Source: Macrotis lagotis (taxonomy: Eukaryota > Chordata > Mammalia > Peramelemorphia > Peramelidae). Taken from it: 64,000 bases of DNA. This document shows, piece by piece, positions 11,681-42,255 of the stretch; the first letter of the stretch is position 1; every line of letters starts with the position of its first letter. The position numbers were made by a program, and so were the translations under genes. Location of the stretch: positions 139,977,822 to 140,041,821 of the forward strand of contig NC_133658.1 in the NCBI RefSeq assembly GCF_037893015.1, given 5' to 3'. A model generated the notes under the pieces. The model saw only the letters and a program-made list of their open reading frames with translations, made no database searches and was not told the origin of the DNA.

Positions 11681-12164
11681 CTGTCTCTTTGCAAGAGTTC
11701 TTTTGGTTTTATTTAACTTTGTTAAGTTTCTATACATTTTTCCAATTTTCCTGAGTTTCTCATATTCATTTTTTACTATCCAATATTTAGTTAATTCATT
11801 TGCCATTTTTCAGTCATTCTGAACCATAATGGGTACCCACTTTTCCCCCCCTCTCCTTTATTACAATGAAGGGTGGTACTATGAATAATTTCACATATAT
11901 TGATCCAATATCATTGACTCCTTCAGGATATTAAGTGGGACCCTGGCTCAAAGGTAAAAGCAGTCGAGTCACTTTAAATTGATAACCTGAGTGATTGGAT
12001 TAGTTCTCAATTCATCACCATTTTGTAGTAGCTCCTCTAACCTTTGCCAATTATTATCAAGTTCTTATTCTCCTAAAATTTGGGGCACAGAGTTTGGGCC
12101 TTAGCTGAGCTCCATTGCCAGCCTCAGTTCAGCAAGGTCTTCTGCAAAAACGAGGCTCTCCAGG

Positions 12165-12300
12165 CCGGGCAGCGGGGAGGTGCCGTGGCTAGAGCAGCCT
12201 TGGGGCCGGCAGGCGGACCTGGGTTCGAATCCCACCTCGGCCCAACACTTAGCTGTGTGACCTTGGGCGAGTCGCCGGTCCCCTTACCTTGCAAAAGGTT
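12165..12300 (+). mobile_element. CpG-rich WSINE-like SINE at the DDHD2 CpG island edge
   Basis: Follows the SINE consensus from 'gggaggtgccgtggctagag' through 'gtgtgaccttgggcgagtcg' to 'ttaccttgcaaaagg'. It keeps an exact tRNA B box, GGTTCGAATCC, at 12222-12232 and several CpGs. All other copies here carry TpG or CpA at these sites, for example GTTCAAATCC. Confidence 0.8.
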
Positions 12301-12309
12301 TTTTTCTTA

Positions 12310-13550
12310 AAGCGCTACCTCAACCCAGTCCGTTTTTCTGTTGCGCTGTGGGGTGACGCGCCTGCCCCCTGCCCCCCTTCCTCCCGGCCTGACACGGGCC
12401 TTCTGCCCTCGCCCATGCGCCCCGCTCCGCCCCGGGCCCGGCCGGGCAGCGCTGCGCTCCCGAGCCCGGGAGGGGCCCGGCGGGCTCGGCCCCGCACTGC
12501 TCCCCGCTCCGCCGAGCCGCCGCCCCGGGCCCGGCCCCCGCACGGCCGGCTGAGGGGCCCGGCCCCCGCGTGGCCGGAGGCTCGGTCACCGAGCCCGCTG
12601 GAGGGGGCTCCCGGGGCTCCCCGGGCTCGGGTGAACGTGTTAGGGTTGGCCCGGCCCGGCCCCGGGGCCTTCGGGGGTCCCCGCGGGGACTCGGCCGCCC
12701 CCGCCCTCCTGCCTCTCCGCGCCCCGCCTCTCCCACGAGCTCCGCCCCCAAGTCTCGCGACACGTGCGGCGAGCCCCTCCCCCGCCCCCTCCCGGCGCCT
12801 GGGCGGCTGCGCCTGCGCCGGGGCGCGCGGGCGGGGGCGGGGCGGGGGCGGGCCCAGGCTCCGGGAGCGCCGCCCTGCCTGGGAGGAGGGGCCGCGGCGC
12901 TGACAGGCCGGGCCGGCCGTGCCTCGGGACTGCGGCCGCGCGGAGGTGAGTCCGGCCGGGCGGGGGGCGCGGGGGCGCGGGGCGCGGGCGCTGGGCTGCG
13001 GGACGGCCACGAGCGACCTCGGCCGGCTGGGCCGCCTCCCCCCGCCCGGCCCGGGCCGCCACCCGCTGCCCCCCGCTCCGCTGCGGCTCTGGAGCCGGCG
13101 GGGGGGCGCGGGGCAGCCGCCGGCGAGGCCCTCCCCGCCCCGGGCCGCGACCCCGAGCCGAGGGGCGGAGCGTCCCCGCCGCCGGGGCCGGGGAGGGGGT
13201 GCAGCCCAGGGGCCCGGGTCTCCCCTCTGCGGACCCGAGCTGAGGGCCCGCGTGCCGGGCGGGGTGGCGCTTTGTGCGCCCCGCGGCCGGGCCTGAGCGC
13301 GGGAGGCGCCCCGAGCGACGCCCCGAGCCGGGGGCGGCCGCGCCCCCGAAAATGGGCGCCTTCCAGGGGGCCGGGGGAGAGGGAGGGGACGTGGGGCGCA
13401 GTCTAGGACCCCCGTGAGCACCCTTAGTTCGTCTTTGCCAGATGCATCTGGACGTGTGCAATGACATGACGGAAACGCCGAGAAACCCACCCGGGCCGCC
13501 CCAGTAAGATGCAAGCGTCCCCGGGGGCTGTTAGGGCCGGGCCTCCAGCC
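12310..13550 (+). promoter_or_regulatory. DDHD2: CpG island and promoter of DDHD2
   Basis: The block is extremely G+C- and CpG-rich and ends sharply on both sides. Elements visible before exon 1 are a BANP-type TCTCGCGA at 12753-12760, an abutting E-box CACGTG at 12761-12766, an NRF1-like 'ctgcgcctgcgcc' near 12808-12820 and stacked GC boxes (gggcgggg-type) at about 12832-12852. There is no TATA box, as usual for a housekeeping promoter. Long open frames on both strands here are a result of base composition, not genes. Confidence 0.85.
12860..12945 (+). other. DDHD2: DDHD2 non-coding exon 1 (approximate start)
   Basis: A strong donor, GAG|GTGAGT, follows 12945 just downstream of the GC boxes. 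The start codon lies in the next exon, so this exon is 5' UTR. The transcription start is estimated from the position of the promoter elements and may be off by tens of bases. Confidence 0.65.
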
Positions 13551-13847
13551 GACGTGGGCTCTGACGAGAAGCTCGCATTTGGACTCTGGCCTTAAGTGGA
13601 CTTCTTGCTCAGACTGGGTGGAAATTCTGTTATTAAATATTTTATTGCAGCCCGGACTAGACCTTTCCTTGTGTACAATTCTGTCCCACATAATTTAGCT
13701 ACTTGTCTAAAGGAAGCATTGTACTTCTAGATAGTTCATCCCTCTTTTTCACCAAACTTCAAAATCATGCCCCCTGGAGGATACTTTTCCACCTATTCCT
13801 AATTTGATCCTCCCCCCCTTTCACCTCTTTGTGTGTGTGTTGAATTC

Positions 13848-13946
13848 CTTCCTTAAAATGTAAGCTCCTTGAGGGCAGAAACTATTCTTTTTGCTTTAAT
13901 GTTTATCTCCAGAATTTAACACATAGTGCTTAATAAATGAAAATAA
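13848..13946 (+). repeat. L2 3'-tail remnant
   Basis: 'gtaagctccttgagggcaga' followed by 'cacatagtgcttaataaatg' is the classic L2 3' end. It lies in DDHD2 intron 1. Confidence 0.7.
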
Positions 13947-13967
13947 ATTAGTATATATAATGAGCAC

Positions 13968-14095
13968 TTTTTTTTGGCAAGGCAGTGGGGTTAAGTGACT
14001 TGCCCAAGGCCACCCAGCTAGGTAATTATTAAGTGTCTGAGGTCACATTTGAACTCACCACGTACTCCTGACTCCAGGGCCCATGCTCTATCCAG
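13968..14095 (-). mobile_element. WSINE-like SINE, head-truncated
   Basis: Reverse-oriented copy that stops inside the A box ('gctctatccag'), so the tRNA-like start is missing. Lies in DDHD2 intron 1. Confidence 0.85.
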
Positions 14096-14399
14096 AGTAA
14101 GTGCTTTAATAAAGGTTTGTTGCTTTGCCTTGCCTTCCTAAGGAGGAGTGGTGAGTCTAGCCCTTGGCATGCTACAAACATTTTCTTTAAAGTCAGGAAG
14201 AAGCAATTAATTTGAAAGTGATTTTTAGTTCTTAGGTCCCTTGTTATCTTTTATACCTATACGTTGTCCTAATGTAGCATTAATTCATAGCATTAATTCT
14301 TCCCTACTATAAAATGACCAAATTGCTTGTATCATTAATAGCAAATGGGGAATTATTTCCTTGAGTCTTTTTTCTTTTACTTGTCTTTTAGAGAACACA

Positions 14400-33537
<19,138 letters not shown>

Positions 33538-33914
33538 AAAATACCATCTCTACTTTGGCTTCTTAATGTAAGCTTTGTCTCCTAGTTTTTTAATCTAAGA
33601 AATTCCAGAGTATTAAGTAGTTACAAGTATATTCTGCTGCCACCTCCATCACCAAGATCTAGGCTATTGATCATTTTCAGAGGATTCTTAGGTCAAAAAA
33701 TAATCTGTGTATTGTCATAGTGATTTTTTGAAATGTCGTTTTTAGGATCTTGACTTGGGATCTCATAGTTTATCACATTTTGAAGTCAGTAAAGAAACTT
33801 GTGATTTAAACCTCATAACTAGAATTCTAAATAGAAAAATCTCTAGCAAGTAAGATGTCTTGTTTCTGCTAATTACTGCTTTGCAATGACCTTTCTTTTC
33901 TTTTTCTTTTTTAG

Positions 33915-36060
33915 GTAAACACTGAGGATTGCTACTCTAGAAAACACACCTTTTCTGTTGCCACTGCCACCTTCTTGAACACAGCCTGTCCCTTGTCTCC
34001 TGCCCCCTGCCTGCCATGGGGAGAGAAAACCAACTTCCTCTGAAAGTGTTGTGTATACTTTTATCACTGGTTTCTTATGAAAATGATTTATCCTTTCACC
34101 ACACCCAGTGGTAAGGGCATCTTCAGTTCTCAGTAACTTCTATTGATGACAGTAGGTATGTAGGCTGCAAAATAGACCTGTCCATTTTGGATTTGAATAA
34201 GTAGAGAACTTCCACTTGAACCATTTGGAAAAATCCCTTGTTAATTGTAACTCCAACCTAACAGCTGGCAGAATGAGTGTAGATACGAAGAATTAGGAAT
34301 TAGTTCTGGGTAGTAGTAAAATATCCCAGTTCAGTTACAGTGCACATGCATCCCAAGTGGCGTTAAATCAGGTTCTTATGTCCAAAGATGTCAGATGTTT
34401 TAGAACTGTAGTTTTAGACTCAAATAGATCTCTACCACCCATAATGACTTAGAAAACCACAAATTAACATTATGTCGTATTATATTTTTATTTATTCTGT
34501 TAAATGTGTTCCAATTACATGCTGATTTGGCTCAGGTCTCACTCTGGTGTTCTGTGGGCCTTGGACACCTTTGTCTTAGAAATTTCTTTCCACATTTTAC
34601 CTCATGCTGGGAAGCTCAGGATATAGTTTGATGTAATGTAGAGGGTTAGGTTAAAAAATCTAAATAACTTTCTCTCTTTGGGGAGGCACAAACACACTTC
34701 AGTTGGTGAACTCTATTAGGCTACACGTACTAAAAATGAAACAGGAAGTCTTGCTAATTCAACCATTTTAATGAACCAGAACCTTTGAAAAATCTCTTGC
34801 CAAAACTACTTGAATGAGGGTGATATTGTTTGCCTTCTATAAGCATGGTTAGGATGCTGTTTGTCAGCCTCTACTTTGTTTTAATCTTTACTTTCCTGAC
34901 TGCTTATTAGAGGGTCTCTTGGCCAGGTTATGTTGGCTGAGTAGGTGCTTTGGGGCATCGTTCATGTCACTCATCCTGAATGGTGGGCACTTCTGGGGCC
35001 AAAATGATAGCAATGGCAGTACACATACTCTGCCAGCTAAGCCTGGAATAGCTTGGCACTTTTTCAAAGGCAAGTGAATTCATATGATAGGACCATTGCC
35101 AGGTAGTAACTTTTTTTTTTGGAGGTATTACACTGCTGTGGATGCCTTTCTCTTCATGGCTTGGTATTGCCACCCTGTGTGGTGTAGAACTGTTGCAAGT
35201 TTCACTACAGTCTTTACTCTAGACTGTCCCACTCTATGTCTCAGGCACTAGAAACAGAAAGGCTTCATTTTAGAATTAATCACTCTACTAAGCTAGGAAT
35301 CATCTCACAGTATGTCCTCAGGGGAGCAGTGACCTACCTATACAGAGAAGTTCTAGGAGAAGGGCCATCCTGTGCTCATCTCAATGACTGAATGACGAAT
35401 GTTTATGGAATATTTTCTTTGTCTATTTATTATGTTTATTTTGTAAAATGGGATGAGTTTGAACTAAACATTGGTAAAGGCCCCAGGAAGCATCTGAGTT
35501 GTGATACAGGCTGAGCTCCAGGAGCAGAGAAGCAGATCACAATTGATGAACCAAAGGACAATATTATCCCTTGTAACCAAAGATGGAAAAGGTAAATATA
35601 AGGTAGCTGAGTTATAACCACTCTGTACTAAAAGTGGGGAATGCTAGTGAAGAAGGTTTGTAAATGAACTTTGTCCTTTTTCCCACCCACTTGTGATGTA
35701 TCATAGCATGTATGGTGTATATCTGTTGGATGTCATTAACCTTTGACTTAACTTTTATTTATATATTATTTGCACTACTTAAACTTCATCATGTGCAATC
35801 TCTTGACCAAGCCTGAAAAGCTTATTTATTAAAAATCCTCCCCAGAACAGTGACATTTTGCACATATTCCTGGCAATTTAATTAGCATTGCCCATTTTAA
35901 CAAAAAAGCAAAACAAAAAACTGTTTGCTGCATGGAACAACTAACAGTTCTGATTGGCTTTTCAATTTGGGGCATTTTTGAAATGTTTGTTTTTTATAAT
36001 GTAAACTTATATAAAATTCTTCATTGAATTCAGAAATAAAACTTTACTCACAGACCTAGC
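33915..36060 (+). other. DDHD2: DDHD2 3' UTR, probable separate last exon
   Basis: After the stop, AAT|GTAAGC at 33568 is a good donor, and tcttttttag before 33915 a good acceptor. This suggests a 346-bp intron only 30 nt after the stop, too close to trigger nonsense-mediated decay. The following 2.1 kb is SINE-free and ends at AATAAA. An unspliced 3' UTR starting at 33538 is the alternative. Confidence 0.7.
36035..36040 (+). terminator. DDHD2: DDHD2 poly(A) signal
   Basis: AATAAA at the end of the SINE-free block. A second AATAAA lies at 36082-36087, followed by T-rich sequence, so tandem signals may be used. Confidence 0.7.
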
Positions 36061-37491
36061 TTCTTATTTCACCAGGTTTTCAATAAAGAAAGCTACATCC
36101 TCTTTATAATTGCATTTTTAATCTTAGGAATGAACGAACACTCAAAAACACTAAATCTGGACTATTTGTGAATTGTGGGCATTTCTCACTCTGAAACTAC
36201 ATTTACTTACATTTTCTACAAAATTTGTATTTTCTAGTTGGCTCACACTTGCAAAAATAGGGCAGAATTAGGGGGAAGACAGGTTTTTTTTTAATTTAAA
36301 TTTATTTTTTATTAAAGATATTATTTGAGTTTTACATTTTTCCCCCAATCTTGCTTCCCTCCCCACTGCCCCCCACAGAATGCACTTTCAGTCTTTACTT
36401 TGTTTCCATGTTGTACCTTGATCCAAATTGGGTGTGATGAAAGAGAAATCATATCCTTAAAGAGAAGTCTAAGAGGTAACAAGATCAGACAATAAGCTAT
36501 CTGTTTTTTTTTCTAAATTAAAGGGAATAGTCCTTGTACTTTGTTCAAACTCCACAGATCCTTATCTGGATACAGATGGTACTCTCCTTTGCAGACAGCC
36601 CAGAATTGTTCCCGATTGTTGCACTGATGGAATGAGCAAGTCCTTCAAGGTTGAACATCACTCCCATGTTGCTGTTAGGGTGTACAGTGTTTTTCTGGTT
36701 CTGCTCATCTCACTCAGCATCAGTTCATGCAAATCCCTCCAGGTTTCCCTGAAATCCCGTCCCTCCTGGTTTCTAATAGAACAATAGTGTTCCATGACAT
36801 ACACATACCACAGTTTGCTAAGCCATTTCCCAATTGAAGGACATTAACTGGATTTCCAATTCTTTGCCACCACAAACAGGGCTGCTATAAATATTTTTGT
36901 ACAAGTAATGTTTTTACCCTTTTTCCTCGTCTCTTCAGGGTATAGACCCAGTAATGGTATTGCTGGGTCAAAGGGTATGTGCATATTTGTTGCCCTTTGG
37001 GTATAGTTCCAAATAGCTCTCCAGAAAGGTTGGATGAGTTCACAGCTCCACCAATAGTGTAATAGTGTCCCAGATTTCCCACATCCCTTCCAACAATGAT
37101 CATTATCCTTCCTGGTCATACTGGCCAATCTGAGAGGTGTGAGGTGGTACCTCAGGGAAGCTTTAATTTGCATTTCTCTAATAATTAATGATTTAGAGCA
37201 TTTTTTCATATGGCTATGGATTACTTTGATCTCCTCATCTGTAAATTGCCTTTGCATATCCTTTGACCATTTGTCAATTGGGGAATGGCTTTTTGTTTAA
37301 AAATATGACTCAGTTCTCTGTATATTTTAGAAATGAGTCCTTTGTCAGAATCATTAGTTGTAAAGATCATTTCCCAATTTACTACATTTCTTTTGATCTT
37401 GGTTACATTGGTTTTGTCTGTGCAAAAGCTTTCTAATTTAATGTAATCGAAATCATCTAATTGGTTTTAGGTGATGTTCTCCAACTCTTCC

Positions 37492-38505
37492 TTAGTCATA
37501 AACTGTTCCCCTTTCTATAGATCTGACAGGTAGACTAGTCCTTGATCTTCTAATTTGCTTATAGTATTGTTTTTTTATGGCTATGTCCTGTAACCATTTG
37601 GATCTTATCTTGGTAAAGGGTGTGAAGTGTTGGTTTAATCTAACTTTCTTCCATACTAACTTCCAATTTTCCCAGCAATTTTTATCAAAGAGGGAGTTTT
37701 TATCCCAATGGCCAGACTCTTTGGGTTTATCAAACAGCAGATTACTATAATCATCTGCTTTTACACCTAGTCTATTCCACTGGTCCACCACTCTATTTCT
37801 TAACCAATACCAAACAGTTTTGATGACTGATGCTTCATAACATAATTTTAGATCTGGTAGGGCTAAGCCCCCTTCTTTTGCACTTTTTTTCATTAAGCTC
37901 CTGGCAATTCTTGACTTTTTATTTCTCCATATGAATTTACTTACAATTTTTTCTAACTCGTTAAAGTAATTTTTTGCAATTTTGATTGGTAGGGCACTAA
38001 ACAGATAGTTTAGTTTTGGTAGAATTGTCATTTTTATTATATTAGCTATACCTATCCATGAGCAGTTGATATTTGCCCAGTTATTTAAATCTAATTTAAT
38101 TTGTGTGAGAAGTGTTTTATAATTGTTTTCAAAAAGATTCTGAGTCTGTCTTGGCAAATAGACTCCCAAATATTTTATACTGTCTGAGGTTACTTTGAAT
38201 GAGATTTCTCTTTCTAGCTCTTCCTGCTGTTTCTTGCTAGACATATATAGAAAAGTTGAGGATTTATGAGGGTTTATTTTATAACCTGCAACTTTGCTAA
38301 AATTGCTAATTGTTTCCAGTAGTTTTTTAGATGATTTCTTGGGATTCTCTAGGTAGACCATCATGTCATCTGCAAAGAGTGACAATTTTGTCTCTTCCTT
38401 TCCAATTCTAATTCCTTTAATTTCTTTTTCTTCTCTAATTGCTGATGCTAATATTTCTAATACAATATTGAATAGTAGTGGTGATAATGGGCACCTTTGT
38501 TTCAC
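37492..38505 (-). pseudogene. L1 ORF2 reverse transcriptase core (longest intact piece)
   Basis: A 337-codon open stretch from KQRCPLSPLLFNIVLEIL through the catalytic FADD (LSLFADDMMVYLEN) and the thumb to KVRLNQHFTPFTKIRSKW. In an intact element this would be part of a protein of about 1270 residues. The EN domain and the continuous C-terminus are missing. Confidence 0.88.
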
Positions 38506-39712
38506 CCTGATCTTATTGGGAATGCCTCTAGCCTCTCTCCATTGAATATAATGCTTGTTGATGGTTTCAGATAGATACTGCTAATTATTTTAAGGAACAG
38601 TCCATTTATTCCTACAGTCTCTAAGTGTTTTTAATAGGAATGGATGCTGTATTTTGTCAAAAGCTTTTTCAGCATCTATTGATATGATCATATGATTTCT
38701 GATAGGCTTGTTGTTGATATAATTGAGTATACTAACAGTTTTCCTAATATTGAACCAACCCTGCATTCCTGGAATAAATCCTACTTGATCATAATGTATT
38801 ATCCTAGTGATGACTTGTTGTAATCGTTTTGCTAAGATTTTATTTAGGATTTTTGCATCTATATTCATCAGGGAGATAGGTCTATAATTTTCTTTTTCTG
38901 TTTTAACTCTTCCTGGTTTAGGTAACAGTACCATATTGGTTTCATAGAAAGAGTTAGGCAGAGTTCCATCTTTCCCTATTTTTCCAAAGAGTTTATATAG
39001 GATTGGAACCAGTTGTTCCTTAAATGTTTGGTAGAATTCACTGGTGAATCCATCAGGCCCTGGAGATTTTTTTTTTAGGGAATTCAGTAATGGCTTGTTG
39101 AATTTCTTTTTCTGAGATAGGGTTGTTTAGGTATTTAATCTCTTCTTCATTTAACCTGGGCAACTTATATTTTTGTAAATATTCATCCATTTCACTTAGA
39201 TTATGAAATTTAGTGGCATAGAGTTGGGCAAAATAATTTTGAATTATTACTTTAATTTCCTCCTCATTGGTGGTGAGTTCGCCTTTTTCATTTATGATAC
39301 TAGCAATTTGGTTTTCTTCTTTTTTTTAAATCAAATTGACCAGAGGTTTATCAATTTTATTGGTTTTTTCATAATACCAACTTTTGGTTTTATTTATTAA
39401 TTCAATTTTTTTTGCTTTCAATTTTATTAATTTCTCCTTTAATTTTTAGAATTTCTTATTTGGTACTTAATTGGGGATTTTTGATTTGTTCTTTCTCTAA
39501 TTTTTTTAGTTGCATGTTTAGTTCATTGATTTCCTCTTTCTCCAATTTATTCATATAAGCATTTAAAGCTATAATATATCCCCTGAGAGTTGCTTTGAAT
39601 GAATCCCATAGGTTTTGGTATATTGTTTCATAATTATCACTATCTAGGATAAAATGGTTAATTCTTTCTATAATTTGTTTTTTGGTCCACTCATTTTTTA
39701 AAATGAGGTTAT

Positions 39713-39863
39713 AAGGGTAGCTAGGTGGCATGGTGGATAGAGCCTTGGCCCTGGAGTCAGGAGGACCTGAGTTCAAATCCGACCTCAGACACTAAAGAAT
39801 TGCCTAGCTGTGTGACCTTGGGCAAGTCACTTTAACCCCATTGCCTTCCAACCCCCCCCCCCC
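39713..39863 (+). mobile_element. WSINE-like SINE inserted in L1 ORF2, with TSD
   Basis: Full-length forward copy flanked by aaatgaggttat at 39701-39712 and 39864-39875; the L1 frame continues on each side. This shows that the SINE moved after this L1 inserted. A C13 tract near the tail is probably a mutated A-rich end. Confidence 0.94.
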
Positions 39864-40119
39864 AAATGAGGTTATTCAGTTTCCAATTTGTTCTGGGTCT
39901 ATATCTCCTTGGCCCAGTATTGAGACTGATTTTTTTTTTTCGGTGAAACTTTTCTTTTAATATTTATTTATTCTTTTTGTACAAATAATGTTTTTTATAC
40001 ATTAATAAAATATTCTTGTTTAAGAGTAAAGAAAATACCCCCTCCCCCCACAAGATATAGACTTGCTTGAGCGATAAAGGGGAGACAAAAAAAATAAAAA
40101 AAAAATAATAGTAATAATT

Positions 40120-40262
40120 GTAGGTATGGCCAGGTGGCGCAATGGACGGAGCCCCAGCCTTGGAGCCAGGAGCACCTGAGCCCATATCTGGCCCCATACA
40201 CCCAACAATCAACCAGCTGTTGTGACATGCAAGCCACCCAACCCCACTGCCCTGCAAAAAAC
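40120..40262 (+). mobile_element. Diverged SINE unit 1 of a tandem set
   Basis: Follows the WSINE plan ('ggccaggtggcgcaatggac', 'ttggagccaggagcacctga', 'gccctgcaaaaaac') but with shared differences from the other copies in this window. Flanked by A-rich and 'aataatagtaataat' sequence. Confidence 0.7.
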
Positions 40263-40315
40263 AAAAAAAAGGAGAAAAAAAAAGACCCAAATTAAACTAA
40301 AATTAGTAATAATAG

Positions 40316-40455
40316 TAGGGGTGACTGGGTGGTTTATAGAACATTGGCCCTTGAGCCAGGAGCACCCGGGTCCAAATCTGGCCTCAGACACCCAGTGATC
40401 ACCCTGCTATGTGGCTCCAGGCAGGCCACTCAGCCCCATTTGCCCTGCACCCCCC
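40316..40455 (+). mobile_element. Diverged SINE unit 2 of a tandem set
   Basis: 'ggtgactgggtggtttatag', 'cttgagccaggagcacccgg' and 'gccccatttgccctgcaccc'. It shares 'gagccaggagcacc' with unit 1 rather than the usual 'gagtcaggaggacc'. 'aataataatagtaataaaa' follows. Confidence 0.65.
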
Positions 40456-40504
40456 TAAATAATAATAGTAATAAAAAAATGTGCTTGAGTCTTTGTTCCA
40501 ATAC

Positions 40505-40645
40505 TCAACTCTGTTGCAGGTGGATCACATTCTTTATGATAAGTCAAGGGGTCCTGAGCCCCCATACCACCCCTTAGGCCCAGAATCCACCTGGCCCTAT
40601 GGTCCCGGACAAGCCTTCCAATCCCAGCTCCTTGCAAGAAGTTAA
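40505..40645 (+). mobile_element. Possible diverged SINE unit 3
   Basis: 'tatggtcccggacaagcctt' followed by 'ccagctccttgcaagaag' resembles a decayed SINE 3' half in the same orientation. The head is not clear. Confidence 0.35.
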
Positions 40646-41064
40646 AAAGAAAATGTGTTATATCTGACCACTCTGAACCCCCATGGTCCATCCTCTTCTC
40701 CATCACTCACATCCCCACCCCTTCCCCCTGTCCCCCCTTCTTACTCCAGATGTTTATACCCCATTGAGTATATATACTGTTTCCTCTCCTAGCCACCTCT
40801 GCTGAGAGCAAAGATTCTCTCATTCCCCCTTGCCTTCCCCCCTTCCATATCATTGCAATAAAGAAAAATCTTATTATGTGAAATATCTTGGCCTATTCCC
40901 CCCTTTCCTTTTTCTTTGTCCCATTACATTTCCCTTTTTTTCCTATTGACTCCATTTTTACACCATATTTTATCTTCAAATTCAGCTTTCTCCTGTGCTT
41001 CAACTATAAAAGCTCCCTCTACCTGCTCTGTTCACTGAGAAGGTTCATATGAGTATTATCAGTG

Positions 41065-42255
41065 TCATTTTTCTATGCAAGAATACATGCAGTTCATCAT
41101 CAAGTCCCTCATATTTTCCCCTTCTCCTCCAATCTCTGCTTCACCTGAGTCTTGTATCTGAAGATCAAACCTCTTCAGCTCTGGCCATTCCAACAGGAAC
41201 ATTTGAAATTCCCCTGGTTCATTGAAAGTCCATCTTTTTCCCTGGAAGAGGACATTCAGCCTTGCTGGCTGGTTGATTCTTGGCTGCATTCTAAGCTCTT
41301 TTGCCTTCCGGTATATTATATTCCAAGCCTTATGAGCTTCCAATGTAGTTGCTGCTAAGTCCTATGTGATCCTGACTGCAGCTCCACGATATTTGAACTG
41401 TGTCCATTTTCTCTTTGACTTGGGAGTTCTGGAACTTGGCTATAAGGGGTTGGTTTTTTGGGATCTCTTTCTCAGGGTTGGATCAGTGGATTCTCTCCAT
41501 TTCTATTTTGCCCTCTGCTTCTAGAATATCAGGGCAATTTTCCTGTAGTAATTCTTTGAAAATGATGTCAAGGCTCTTTTCCTGATCATGACTCAAGTAT
41601 TCCAATAGTTTTTAAATTATCTTTCCTAAGTCTGTTTTCTATATCAGTTGTTTTTTCAATGTTTTTCAATGAGATGTTTCACATTTTCTTCTAATTTTTC
41701 ATTTTTTTGGTTTTGGGTTTGAAGTAATGAATCCTGGTTTCTTGTAAATTCATCAGTCTCCCTGGGTTCTGTTCTTTGTCTGAAGGATCTGTTTTCCTCA
41801 GAGAGTTTTCTTATCTCTTTTTCCATCTGGCCAGTTTTGCTTTTTAAAGCCTTCTCAATAAGTTGTTGAACTGTTTTATCCATTTGACCTAAGCTGGTTT
41901 TTAGCATGCTATTTTCTTTAGCATTTTTTTGGATTTCCTTGACTAGGCTGCTGAGTTCATTTTCATGGTTTTCCTGCATCTCTCTCATTTCTTTTCCCAG
42001 TTTTTCTTGTAACTCCCTCATTTGATTTTCAAAGTCTTTTTTGAGCTGTCATAGCCTGAGCCGATTCCTGTTTTTCTTGGAGTCTTTAGATGCAGGAGCT
42101 TGTGCTTCCTCATCTTTACACTGAGTATTTTGATCCTTCTTGGGCTCATATGCAAAATATTTCTCAATGGTGTTCCTCTTATTTCTCTGCTTGCTCATTT
42201 TCCCAGCCTGAGCCTGGTTTTGGGGGTGCTTCCTGAGCTTTTGGGACACTCCCAC
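41065..42255 (-). pseudogene. L1-type ORF1 remnant (coiled-coil RNA-binding protein)
   Basis: Three pieces in order: a basic N-terminus (KMSKQRNKRNTIEKYF), a long heptad-rich coiled coil (MRELQEKLGKEMREMQENHE onward) and the C-terminal domain (LNVLFQGKRWTFNEPGEFQM, FLLEWPELKRFDLQIQ). Frame shifts separate them. No retroviral feature is present. Confidence 0.85.

Larger units (their letters stand above)
36284..39941 (-). mobile_element. 5'-truncated L1 with ORF2 RT domain
   Basis: The T-run and 3' UTR are at the left, so the element reads right to left. Minus-strand pieces give the ORF2 order: linker (NEWTKKQIIERINHFI, TIYQNLWDSFKATLRG), RT start ([32 protein letters not shown]), RT core (QRCPLSPLLFNIVLEILA, LSLFADDMMVYLENP) and C-terminus (LHYWWSCELIQPFWRAIW, IPLLGLYPEE). 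The endonuclease domain is absent, so the copy starts inside ORF2. Frames are broken by several shifts (near 38600, 37490 and 39000), so it is inactive. It carries one later SINE. Confidence 0.9.

Noticed and set aside
12289-13691. Long open frames on both strands (up to 458 codons) in the DDHD2 CpG island
   Set aside because: Low-complexity Arg/Pro/Gly/Ala translations in several frames at once; stop codons are rare simply because the DNA is very GC-rich. No domain or splice-supported homology.
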